61,429 nucleotides of DNA from Candidatus Halocynthiibacter alkanivorans (GTDB lineage: Bacteria > Pseudomonadota > Alphaproteobacteria > Rhodobacterales > Rhodobacteraceae). Shown piece by piece: positions 28,722-35,930 of the stretch. The notes beneath the pieces are model-generated. The model had not been told where the DNA came from. It searched no databases and saw only the letters and a program-made list of their open reading frames with translations. Position 1 is the first letter of the stretch. Each line of letters begins with the position of its first letter. The position numbers and the translations under genes were made by a program. Where the stretch lies: positions 1 through 61,429 of the forward strand of contig NZ_QOLB01000127.1 in the NCBI RefSeq assembly GCF_003333265.1, written 5' to 3'.

Positions 28722-29945
28722 TTATGCTGATAACTCGGCACGATTCAGCGCACAGTGGCTCCAGAGCGCGTCCAGCCCCCTGATCAGACGATCCATTTCC
28801 TGAGGACCATGGACCGGGGACGGGGTGAAACGAAGACGCTCAGTGCCACGCGGAACCGTGGGGAAATTGATCGGCTGAACATAGATGCCGTAATCTTCCA
28901 GCAGATGATCTGACAGCACTTTGGTATGCACCGGATTGCCGACAATCACCGAGACGATATGGCTGCCGTGATCGATAAAGGGCAGTCCAATCGCCTTCAG
29001 GCGGGTTTTCAGAATTTTGGCCTGAGTCTGGTGCTGATCGCGTAGCTCCTGGTTGTCTTTCAGATGGCGCACAGAGGCCGCAGCGCCGGCGGCAATCGTC
29101 GGTGCCAGCGATGTGGTGAAGATAAACCCGGGCGCATAGGAACGGATCGCATCGACCATCTTGGCTGAGGCCGCGATATAGCCGCCCATCACACCATAAG
29201 CCTTGGCCAGGGTACCGTTGATGATATCGACGCGGCCCATCAGACCATCGCGTTCACAGATGCCGCCACCGCGCGGGCCATACATGCCCACCGCGTGCAC
29301 CTCATCGATATAGGTCAGCGCGCCAAATTCGTCAGCCACATCAAGAATCTCTTCGATCGGGCCAAAATCCCCGTCCATCGAATACAGCGATTCAAATGCG
29401 ATCAGTTTTGGCGCGTCCGGATCATCAGCGGCGATCAGCTCGCGCAGGTGTGCCACATCATTGTGGCGGAAAATACGCTTGGCACCACCGTTGCGGCGCA
29501 CCCCTTCGATCATCGAGGCATGGTTCAGCTGATCGGAATAGATAATCAGACCCGGAAACAGTTTCGGCAGGGTCGAAAGTGTTGCATCATTGGCGATATA
29601 GGCCGAGGTGAACAGCAATGCCGCCTCTTTGCCATGCAGGTCCGCAAGCTCAGTTTCCAGCCGGTTGTGATAGACCGTGGTGCCTGAAATATTGCGGGTG
29701 CCACCGGAGCCGGCGCCGGTCTTGTCCAGCGCCTCATGCATCGCCTCCAGCACCGCCGGGTGCTGTCCCATGCCAAGGTAATCATTGCCACACCAGACCG
29801 TCACAGCCTGTTCACTGCCATCCGGCTTGCGCCAGGTCGCATGGGGAAATTGCCCCATTTTCCGTTCGATATCGATAAAAGTCCGATACCGGCCTTCGTC
29901 ATGAAGGTTTTGCAATGCAGCGTCCAGCTTTCCCGAATAGTCCAC
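28722..29945 (-). CDS. hemA: 5-aminolevulinate synthase (GTG start)
   Basis: ALA synthase condenses glycine and succinyl-CoA, the first step of heme (and bacteriochlorophyll) synthesis in alphaproteobacteria. It has 407 residues from GTG at 29945. The N-terminus [21 protein letters not shown] fits the family exactly, and GGAGGA lies 6-7 nt upstream. An ATG 36 nt earlier would add 12 unrelated residues. The PLP lysine is in [15 protein letters not shown], and [10 protein letters not shown]-like [14 protein letters not shown] and [15 protein letters not shown] are typical. The gene is divergent from the M20 dipeptidase. I find no clear FNR box in the 214-bp gap. Confidence 0.98.
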   Translation of the reverse strand: MDYSGKLDAALQNLHDEGRYRTFIDIERKMGQFPHATWRKPDGSEQAVTVWCGNDYLGMGQHPAVLEAMHEALDKTGAGSGGTRNISGTTVYHNRLETELADLHGKEAALLFTSAYIANDATLSTLPKLFPGLIIYSDQLNHASMIEGVRRNGGAKRIFRHNDVAHLRELIAADDPDAPKLIAFESLYSMDGDFGPIEEILDVADEFGALTYIDEVHAVGMYGPRGGGICERDGLMGRVDIINGTLAKAYGVMGGYIAASAKMVDAIRSYAPGFIFTTSLAPTIAAGAAASVRHLKDNQELRDQHQTQAKILKTRLKAIGLPFIDHGSHIVSVIVGNPVHTKVLSDHLLEDYGIYVQPINFPTVPRGTERLRFTPSPVHGPQEMDRLIRGLDALWSHCALNRAELSA

Positions 29946-30159
29946 CAGTATTCCTCCGCGTTTCCAGATTCTTGCATTCATATCTGCCTGATTTGCAGAA
30001 ATCCACTCACATTCACGTAGTGTTACAATTTGCCACTCCTGATGTGGTACTCGGACGCTAACACATTCTTTAATTCAAAGATAACAATTTAACCTCCGAC
30101 TGGACACCTGGCCGCCAGATGATAGATTCGCGACAATTCCCCTTTTACCGGAGCCCGTC

Positions 30160-31533
30160 ATGAGCTTAGACGCCGTCCTCGCCCGCATTGATACCGACCT
30201 GCCTCAGGCAACCGAACGCCTGCTGGATCTGCTGCGAATCCCCTCCATATCAACAGACCCGGCCTATAAGGCTGACTGTGACAAAGCCGCAGACTGGCTG
30301 GTGCGCGATCTGCAGTCGCTTGGCGTTGAGGCCAGCAAACGGCCGACCCCGGGCCACCCGATGGTGGTGGGCCACAGTGGTGGCGAAGGCCGGCACATGA
30401 TCTTTTATGGCCATTATGACGTGCAGCCGGTCGATCCGCTGGATCTGTGGGACAGCGGCCCGTTTGAACCCGCCATTGAAGAGACTGCCAAAGGCACTGT
30501 GATTCGGGGCCGCGGCTCCTCGGACGACAAGGGCCAGCTGATGACGTTCGTTGAGGCCTGTCGCGCCTGGAAAGCAGTGCATGGCGCCCTGCCCGGCAAT
30601 ATTTCCTTCTTTTTTGAAGGCGAAGAAGAAAGCGGCTCCCCGTCGCTGGTGCCCTTCATGAAAGAAAATGCGGATGAGCTGCGCGCCGATGTGGCGCTGA
30701 TCTGTGATACCGGCCTGTTTGACAGCCGGGTGCCGGCGATCGTGACCTCTCTTCGCGGGCTGCTTGGCGAAGAGCTGACCATTGAAGGCCCGGACAAAGA
30801 CCTGCATTCAGGTTTCTTTGGCGGCGTTGCGATGAACCCGGCGCGCGTGTTGTCCCGCATTATCGCCAGCCTGCATGACGCAGACGGCAATGTCACCGTG
30901 CCCGGCTTTTATGACGGTGTCGCTGAGATTTCTGATGAGCAGCGTGCCCAGTGGCAGGCGCTCGAGTTCGACCACGACGCCTTTCTTGGCGAAGTCGGCC
31001 TGTCCGAGCTTGCTGGTGAACAGGGGCGCACAGCGCTGGAATTGATGTGGTCACGCCCGACCTGTGAAGTGAACGGCATGATTTCGGGCTACACCGGCGA
31101 CGGGTTTAAAACTGTGTTGCCCTCCAAAGCTTCGGCCAAAATCTCCTTCCGGCTCGTGCCGGGTCAGGACCCGTTCAAAATCCGCGAGTCCTTCCGCGCC
31201 ATGGTGCATGAACTGCTGCCGGTGGACTGCACTGTGGTGTTTGATAATCACGGCGCCTCCCCGGGCATTGCCATGTCAACGGACAATGAAGCCTTTGATC
31301 TCGCCCGCGCCGCGCTGTCGGACGAATGGAGCGACCCTGCCGCCTATGTTGGCTGCGGCGGCTCGATCCCGATTGCAGGTCATTTCAAATCGATCCTCGA
31401 CACCGACGCCATGCTGATTGGCTTTGGCAAGGACGATGACCAGATCCATTCACCCAACGAAAAATATGACCTGGAAAGCTTCCACAAAGGCATGCGCAGC
31501 TGGGCCCGCATCCTGGACCGGCTCGCCGGCTGA
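30160..31533 (+). CDS. M20 family dipeptidase
   Basis: This 457-residue zinc-dependent dipeptidase or peptidase belongs to the M20/M25/M40 family. Metal and catalytic residues are seen in FYGHYDVQPVDP near residue 85, RGSSDDKGQ near 118, FFEGEEESGS near 150, a Asp in ICDTGLF near 180, and the C-terminal GFGKDDDQIHSPNEKYD. The dimerisation domain lies in between (DLHSGFFGG onward). It is cytosolic; no signal peptide is seen. The substrate is likely small peptides, but the family also contains other amidohydrolases. A terminator follows 25 bp after the stop. Confidence 0.93.
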   Translation: MSLDAVLARIDTDLPQATERLLDLLRIPSISTDPAYKADCDKAADWLVRDLQSLGVEASKRPTPGHPMVVGHSGGEGRHMIFYGHYDVQPVDPLDLWDSGPFEPAIEETAKGTVIRGRGSSDDKGQLMTFVEACRAWKAVHGALPGNISFFFEGEEESGSPSLVPFMKENADELRADVALICDTGLFDSRVPAIVTSLRGLLGEELTIEGPDKDLHSGFFGGVAMNPARVLSRIIASLHDADGNVTVPGFYDGVAEISDEQRAQWQALEFDHDAFLGEVGLSELAGEQGRTALELMWSRPTCEVNGMISGYTGDGFKTVLPSKASAKISFRLVPGQDPFKIRESFRAMVHELLPVDCTVVFDNHGASPGIAMSTDNEAFDLARAALSDEWSDPAAYVGCGGSIPIAGHFKSILDTDAMLIGFGKDDDQIHSPNEKYDLESFHKGMRSWARILDRLAG

Positions 31534-31557
31534 CTTGCGCGGCTGACACACAACGAG

Positions 31558-31583
31558 GGGCGTCCTGCGGGGCGCCCTTTTTT
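31558..31583 (+). terminator. Terminator downstream of the M20 dipeptidase
   Basis: The stem GGGCGTCC/GGGCGCCC (one G-T pair) has a TGCG tetraloop and is followed by TTTTTT. Confidence 0.85.
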
Positions 31584-31626
31584 GTGTGACCGGCGCGCGC
31601 CCTGTCACTCCCTCCGCCACAGAATC

Positions 31627-31677
31627 GCGCCTGAGCCTGGGCGGCGAAAAGCGCCTTCGCGGAGGCAGGTCAGGCGC
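31627..31677. repeat. Palindromic element, copy 2 (diverged)
   Basis: GCGCCTGAGCC (31627-31637) pairs with GGTCAGGCGC (31668-31677) with one bulge. The interior GGCGAAAAGCGCCTTCGC and right arm match the element at 25954-26012 in order and spacing. It lies in the intergenic region after the M20 dipeptidase terminator. This makes two members of the same family within 6 kb. Confidence 0.6.
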
Positions 31678-31769
31678 CGCAGGGCGAAGGAGACGGATAG
31701 TGTCACTTTTTTCGGGATGACTGCTCAGACAGAATTGACCTGATCAAAGATTTGTCACTGATTGCGGCG

Positions 31770-32600
31770 TCACTGGCGAACTTCCCTTTCCACATTCAGA
31801 TCGACGCCGAGCACAAAGACTTCATAAATGCTGGTCAATATAGTAATCGAAAATATGAAGGCCACCCAGCTGAAGAACAGTCCGACGGCGAGCTCAATCA
31901 GCCATTGGCCAAGCCCGAGCCCGCCGATGAACGCCCAAACAAGCGTGACAACTCCATATCCCAGGGCGAGCTGGAATATGATCTTTCGTCCGGGACACGT
32001 CAACTTCCGTGAAGCTTTGCACGTCTCAGACTTTCCAATGGCTGACGTGACCAGGACGGGTGAGTATCTCAGAAAAATATAAGCAAATGAGACCGTAAAA
32101 ACAAAATTCATGGAAATTGCTCCGGCTCCGCGCACGGCAACACCACTATAATCACCCACTGAAAAATTTATTCCCTCGCCCCCCGTTACAGCAAAGGCGA
32201 TGAATACGGGCACCAATAAAATCAACAAAATAACAAAGCCAACAACGATGCTTCCCCAAATATAAGAGAAGATTGACCCGACAGGATTTTGTGGAAAGAT
32301 TCCCTGAACCGCCATCCCCTCCAGCAGAAACCGATGCCAGGCGACTGCGATCCAATAATAACTATAAACAACAACAATGATTGCGATAAATGCGCGAAGC
32401 CCAAAAGCAGGTCCGGGGGCGACAACCCCATTTGTGACCTCCCCTTCCAATACCCGACTGATTTCAGAGAAGCCGAGGAGAGAAACGAGTAAAATCGCCA
32501 ATACAATAATTGGCAGCGAAATCCGCAATGACATTTTCAGGTTGTCGAAGACTCTATTCGCTGTGTAATCAGCGATTTGATATGCAGTTACGTTTTCCAA
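31770..32600 (-). CDS. Polytopic membrane protein of unknown function (TTG start)
   Basis: This is a 276-residue protein with six hydrophobic segments, at about residues 28-48, 68-92, 110-135, 158-182, 200-225 and 232-260. I do not recognise a named family. The pattern with WHRFLLEGM after the second helix resembles uncharacterised multi-helix proteins common in Rhodobacterales. The first codon is TTG, supported by GGAAGAG about 8 nt upstream; the first internal ATG (about residue 23) would truncate the N-terminus at helix 1. The gene is visibly AT-richer than its neighbours and lies next to the tRNA-Asp cluster, which hints at acquisition. It has no operon partner. Confidence 0.65.
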   Translation of the reverse strand: MENVTAYQIADYTANRVFDNLKMSLRISLPIIVLAILLVSLLGFSEISRVLEGEVTNGVVAPGPAFGLRAFIAIIVVVYSYYWIAVAWHRFLLEGMAVQGIFPQNPVGSIFSYIWGSIVVGFVILLILLVPVFIAFAVTGGEGINFSVGDYSGVAVRGAGAISMNFVFTVSFAYIFLRYSPVLVTSAIGKSETCKASRKLTCPGRKIIFQLALGYGVVTLVWAFIGGLGLGQWLIELAVGLFFSWVAFIFSITILTSIYEVFVLGVDLNVEREVRQ

Positions 32601-32759
32601 TTCAGCTCTTCCCAGAAAATTGTGTCAAAAATATTTAGGCTCTGGGAAGCATTGCGACTGCTCACCCAAAAAATCAAGCGCAGCGAAACGACGTGAAAAT
32701 TACAACGCCAAAGCTGGAGGCTCTTTGCAACACATGGCGCTGGAGGACTAAAGGAAAAA

Positions 32760-32836
32760 TGGCGCGGTTGACGGGACTCGAACCCGCGACCCCCGGCGTG
32801 ACAGGCCGGTACTCTAACCAACTGAGCTACAACCGC
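32760..32836 (-). tRNA. tRNA-Asp(GTC), copy 3 in transcription order
   Basis: This is a 77-nt cloverleaf with encoded CCA. The acceptor stem is GCGGTTG/CAACCGC with G discriminator, the anticodon loop is CTGTCAC (GTC), and the T-arm is GCGGGTTCGAGTCCCGT. Its sequence is identical to the other two copies. A TTTTTCC run follows the CCA directly on the minus strand and may end the transcript. Confidence 0.97.
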
Positions 32837-32860
32837 GCATTTTGTACGCTTATATGATGA

Positions 32861-32937
32861 TGGCGCGGTTGACGGGACTCGAACCCGCGACCCCCGGCGT
32901 GACAGGCCGGTACTCTAACCAACTGAGCTACAACCGC
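32861..32937 (-). tRNA. tRNA-Asp(GTC), copy 2
   Basis: This 77-nt tRNA is identical to its neighbours, with anticodon GTC and encoded CCA. It is 24 nt upstream of copy 3 in the transcription direction, so all three are likely processed from one precursor. Confidence 0.97.
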
Positions 32938-32967
32938 GCATCAGCAAAAGAGGATATCAGGCAGTGA

Positions 32968-33044
32968 TGGCGCGGTTGACGGGACTCGAACCCGCGACCC
33001 CCGGCGTGACAGGCCGGTACTCTAACCAACTGAGCTACAACCGC
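32968..33044 (-). tRNA. tRNA-Asp(GTC), copy 1 (promoter proximal)
   Basis: This is a 77-nt tRNA identical to the other two, with anticodon GTC and encoded CCA. The base pattern just outside the 5' end differs from the other copies, which confirms that the mature 5' end is GCGGTTG. A TTGACG-17-TAAAAG promoter ends 32 nt upstream. Confidence 0.97.
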
Positions 33045-33076
33045 TCACTGCCGCTTATCCTCTAAGCGTGAGGTGG

Positions 33077-33105
33077 CTTTTAGGCCCACTGTCAGGTGGC
33101 GTCAA
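33077..33105 (-). promoter_or_regulatory. Promoter of the tRNA-Asp cluster
   Basis: On the minus strand the -35 TTGACG (33100-33105), a 17-bp spacer and the -10 TAAAAG (33077-33082) lie just upstream of the first tRNA-Asp. The good -35 and optimal spacing suit a stable-RNA promoter. Confidence 0.65.
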
Positions 33106-33157
33106 GCGCTTCCCACACAGAAAATCCGAAAAAGAACACCGGCGCATTGCCCAGGCG

Positions 33158-33748
33158 TTATTCCTTCAATGAATGGGTGATTTCGCCGTTTTTTTGCAGC
33201 TGAAAAACACAGCCCTGCCCCCCGGGCAAAGCGTGCATGCCGTGAATATCCAGTCCCAGCCAGAGCGCACGGATCATGCGGCCGGTAATGCCATGGGTGA
33301 CCACAATGGCCGGCCCGTTCAGACTGTCGAGAAACTGCTGACACCGGTGGCGCAGCGCGTCAAAACTTTCGCTGCCGGGCACACGGAAATACCAGCCAAA
33401 CGGGTGATCAACGTCGGGGGCGAATCCCGGCCATCTGGCGGCAATATCGGACTGCAGCATGCCTGCCGCCTGCCCCACAGAGACCTCGCCCAGGCGCGCA
33501 TCCGGCTCCGCAGTACCGCCAAGGAACGAAAGCGCGATCTCAGCGGTCCTGCGCGCGCGCAGCTGCGGTGAACACCAAGCCGAGGGCGCGCCCTCCGGCA
33601 AAAGTCGCGCCAGCAGATGCCCCTGCGCAGCGGCCTGCTCAAGCCCGCGCGGCGTCAGCGGCGAATCCAGCACGCCTTGCCAGCGGCGTTGATGATTCCA
33701 TTCGGTTTCACCGTGACGCAGCACATAAAGATCCGGATAAGACGCCAT
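33158..33748 (-). CDS. Histidine phosphatase family protein (paralogue 1)
   Basis: This 196-residue member of the phosphoglycerate-mutase-like phosphatase branch has the catalytic motif LRHGETEWN near residue 10, a second arginine in CSPQLRARRTAEIAL, and the second histidine in VVTHGITGRMI. The substrate is unknown; the family includes cobC-like, sugar phosphate and GpmB-like enzymes. It is homologous over its full length to the protein at 33950-34582, and both end with a GCVF block. Each gene follows a tRNA-Val gene, which indicates an old tandem duplication. Confidence 0.88.
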   Translation of the reverse strand: MASYPDLYVLRHGETEWNHQRRWQGVLDSPLTPRGLEQAAAQGHLLARLLPEGAPSAWCSPQLRARRTAEIALSFLGGTAEPDARLGEVSVGQAAGMLQSDIAARWPGFAPDVDHPFGWYFRVPGSESFDALRHRCQQFLDSLNGPAIVVTHGITGRMIRALWLGLDIHGMHALPGGQGCVFQLQKNGEITHSLKE

Positions 33749-33830
33749 TGGATTCCCAAAAATCAGAACGTGGTTTCACCCTGCCCTGAGAACGGAAGCT
33801 TATCAATGCACAGATCGGACTGGTGGGAAA

Positions 33831-33906
<76 letters not shown>

Positions 33907-33915
33907 GTGTGGCGC

Positions 33916-33944
33916 GTGATATCCCGGGACAGCGGGGGGCGCAA
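33916..33944 (-). promoter_or_regulatory. Promoter of tRNA-Val copy A
   Basis: On the minus strand TTGCGC (33939-33944), a 17-bp spacer and TATCAC (33916-33921) lie 9 nt before the tRNA-Val 5' end. A similar TTGCGG-17-TATGAA pair is found before copy B. It overlaps the tail of the spacer after phosphatase paralogue 2. Confidence 0.55.
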
Positions 33945-33949
33945 GAGGC

Positions 33950-34582
33950 TCAGAGCAACTCTTTTTCCAATTCCGTCATTTTTTGCTCCACCCCTCCGGA
34001 AATCGCAAAAACACAGCCCTGGGTCGGCGACAGGCGGGTCATTTCATCCCAGCTCAGGCTGCAGGCCAGGCCGCGCAGAAAGGCTGCGGTGACCCCGTGG
34101 CTCACGATCGCCGTCGGCCCGGTCAGGCTCAGCAGAAACTCACGGCAACGCGCTTCCAGATCCGCGGGGCTTTCCCCGTCCGGAGCGCTCAGAAACAGCT
34201 CAAACATCGCACCTTCATCTGCCGTGTGTCCGCTGTCGGCAGGCAATTCAGCAATGACCTCAGTGCGAAGCCGCCCCTCCCAGCTGCCGGCCGAGGTCTC
34301 CATGATCCGGTTGTCCACAGTGATGTGCTGCCCGGCGAGCGCAATCGCGGCGGTATCGAACGCCCGCGTGAGCGGGCTGGTGACACAGTACATCTCCGGC
34401 GTCGCCCGCAACACAGGCGCCATGATGCGCGCCTGTTGCGCGGCCTGATCCCGGCCTTTTGCCGTCAGGTCGGAGTTTTTCTGCCCCTGCATCCGGCCTT
34501 GCAGGTTCCACTCGGTCTGGCCGTGGCGCAGAATGAACAGGGGTGGCAAAGCTGCCGTATCGATCAATGTTAACTGGTGCAT
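33950..34582 (-). CDS. Histidine phosphatase family protein (paralogue 2)
   Basis: This 210-residue paralogue of the gene at 33158-33748 has the catalytic motif LRHGQTEWN near residue 19, TSPLTRAFDTAAIAL and VSHGVTAAFL. The start at 34582 has AGAGG 7 nt upstream; an ATG 27 nt earlier is less likely. The gene stands between two tRNA-Val copies. The substrate is unknown. Together with paralogue 1 it keeps every catalytic position, so both may be active, perhaps with different specificity. Confidence 0.88.
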   Translation of the reverse strand: MHQLTLIDTAALPPLFILRHGQTEWNLQGRMQGQKNSDLTAKGRDQAAQQARIMAPVLRATPEMYCVTSPLTRAFDTAAIALAGQHITVDNRIMETSAGSWEGRLRTEVIAELPADSGHTADEGAMFELFLSAPDGESPADLEARCREFLLSLTGPTAIVSHGVTAAFLRGLACSLSWDEMTRLSPTQGCVFAISGGVEQKMTELEKELL

Positions 34583-35003
34583 AACGTGCCTCTGTTGCTG
34601 TCGCAGCACCTTATGAAGTCACTATCGCATGGTAAAGAGTGGATATTTTCCCGGGTCAATCCTGACCCGGATTACGCCACTTGCGGCGCAACAACCGCTG
34701 CCCACAATGGCTGTTACGCCGGCAGGAATGTCGCCCGCACCGGGCGCAGACGGAGCAAATCAAGGACCACATTACGCAGAAAGGGACGCAAAACTGACCG
34801 TCGGAGAGGGTTCCCAGAGAGAATGCACGACGGCGGCACCTGGCGCGGCTGGCGGCGCACACGCAGCACCGTTACGTGCATGTCTTCCACGCAACTCCGA
34901 TGTAATTATTCGCACCTCAACCCGCCAGAACTGATGGCAAAGGCAAAACACACCATGCCACGGCAGCCAAAAAACTGCCTGAATTCAACATCTAAGCGGG
35001 AAA
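34583..35003. other. Spacer of about 420 bp without a supported gene
   Basis: This stretch lies between tRNA-Val copy B and phosphatase paralogue 2. The equivalent spacer in the other unit is only 82 bp. It contains a perfect 8-bp hairpin CCGGGTCA/TGACCCGG at 34651-34670. Open frames on the plus strand run through it but lack ribosome sites and family resemblance. It may be an insertion or a decayed gene. Confidence 0.5.
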
Positions 35004-35079
<76 letters not shown>

Positions 35080-35091
35080 GCCTTGCCGCGG

Positions 35092-35120
35092 TTCATAGCC
35101 TCACTGATCTGGCACCGCAA
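35092..35120 (-). promoter_or_regulatory. Promoter of tRNA-Val copy B
   Basis: On the minus strand the -35 TTGCGG (35115-35120), a 17-bp spacer and the -10 TATGAA (35092-35097) lie 12 nt before the tRNA. The -35 box overlaps the end of the HU coding sequence. Confidence 0.6.
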
Positions 35121-35766
35121 GGGGGGAAACTGCATTTTCTTTTGCCGCGACGTTTTCCATGGTGCCACTCACGGCTGACGGCTTGGCACGGCGCAGCTTG
35201 CAGATCACCACGTCGGCTTTTTCCTGGGCAATACTGCGGTTCACCGTCAGTTTTCCCAGCGGCGGCAAGTTGAGGGTCTCCCCTTTGATCAAAGCGTCGC
35301 CAAGTTCGGCCAGCACCGCCTCCATCACCGGCTTGATCTGATTCTTGCGCAACCCTGTGCGTTCAGTCAGCCGCAGCAGCATATCTTTTTTTCGCAGCAT
35401 CACGACTGTGGCGTCTGCGCTGGTCTCTGTTGTGGTCTCAGTGCTGAATTTGGTGCTGAATTCGGTGCGGGCCTCTGTGGTGAACTCCGCCGTCGGCTCC
35501 GCCGTATTGTCATCAGGTACCGCGACGGGTTTCGGGGGCGCGACTTCTGCCACCAGCGCCGCCAGCGCCCTGTCAACTTTATCTCCGGTCGGGGCGGTCG
35601 GTTTTGCGGCTGTCACGCCTAACGTCTTACGTACCCTCGCCGGTTTCAGAGCCGGGTCCGCAATGACCGCATTCGTTCCTCCGGACCCACTGCGGGAGGA
35701 GGATTTCAACTTTCGTCTGGTGGTCGGTTTCGTGGGTGATTTCGCGCCTGGTTTCCTGATCGCCAT
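35101..35766 (-). CDS. HU-family DNA-binding protein with long disordered extension
   Basis: HU/IHF-type nucleoid proteins are normally about 90 residues; this one has 221. The C-terminal half, from about residue 122, carries the HU fold (RKKDMLLRLTERTGLRKNQIKPVMEAVL...), a beta-arm region with LPPLGKLTVNRSI, and an Ala-rich tail. The first 120 residues are low-complexity. They comprise a basic N-terminus (Lys/Arg/Ser/Thr-rich), an Ala/Pro-rich middle, then Thr/Glu/Phe/Ser repeats of the type FTTEARTEFSTKFSTETTTE. Such extensions resemble eukaryotic histone H1-like tails. The start at 35766 has AGGCAG upstream. It is downstream of lon on the same strand, as hupB is in E. coli, but a terminator lies between them. 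Confidence 0.85.
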   Translation of the reverse strand: MAIRKPGAKSPTKPTTRRKLKSSSRSGSGGTNAVIADPALKPARVRKTLGVTAAKPTAPTGDKVDRALAALVAEVAPPKPVAVPDDNTAEPTAEFTTEARTEFSTKFSTETTTETSADATVVMLRKKDMLLRLTERTGLRKNQIKPVMEAVLAELGDALIKGETLNLPPLGKLTVNRSIAQEKADVVICKLRRAKPSAVSGTMENVAAKENAVSPLAVPDQ

Positions 35767-35872
35767 GTTGCTGCCTGCCCTGTTTTTGTTTTCTGTGAAC
35801 AACTGTTAACATTTATTAACGCGTTACAGCCGAAAACTCCAGCTTTGCAGTCAAGCGCTTGCCCCGCTGCGC

Positions 35873-35907
35873 AAAGAAAAAGGCGCCCCGGTGACAGGGC
35901 GCCTTTT
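35873..35907 (-). terminator. Terminator downstream of lon
   Basis: The perfect 11-bp stem AAAAGGCGCCC/GGGCGCCTTTT is followed on the minus strand by CTTTG, and the T-run is part of the stem. It lies 24 bp beyond the lon stop. Confidence 0.85.
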
Positions 35908-35930
35908 CAGTCTCAGTCGGTGTGGCGCGG

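Noticed and set aside
30053-30064. CGCTAACA half-site in the hemA/dipeptidase gap, like the edd operator
   Set aside because: Only one arm matches (8 of 14), so chance is likely.
32588-32821. Short open frame running through tRNA-Asp
   Set aside because: It overlaps a structural RNA gene; the peptide is the common tRNA-derived artefact.
32760-33044. Possible CRISPR because of three regularly spaced repeats
   Set aside because: The repeats are complete tRNA-Asp genes; spacers of 24 and 30 bp are transcribed linkers. No CRISPR array is present elsewhere.
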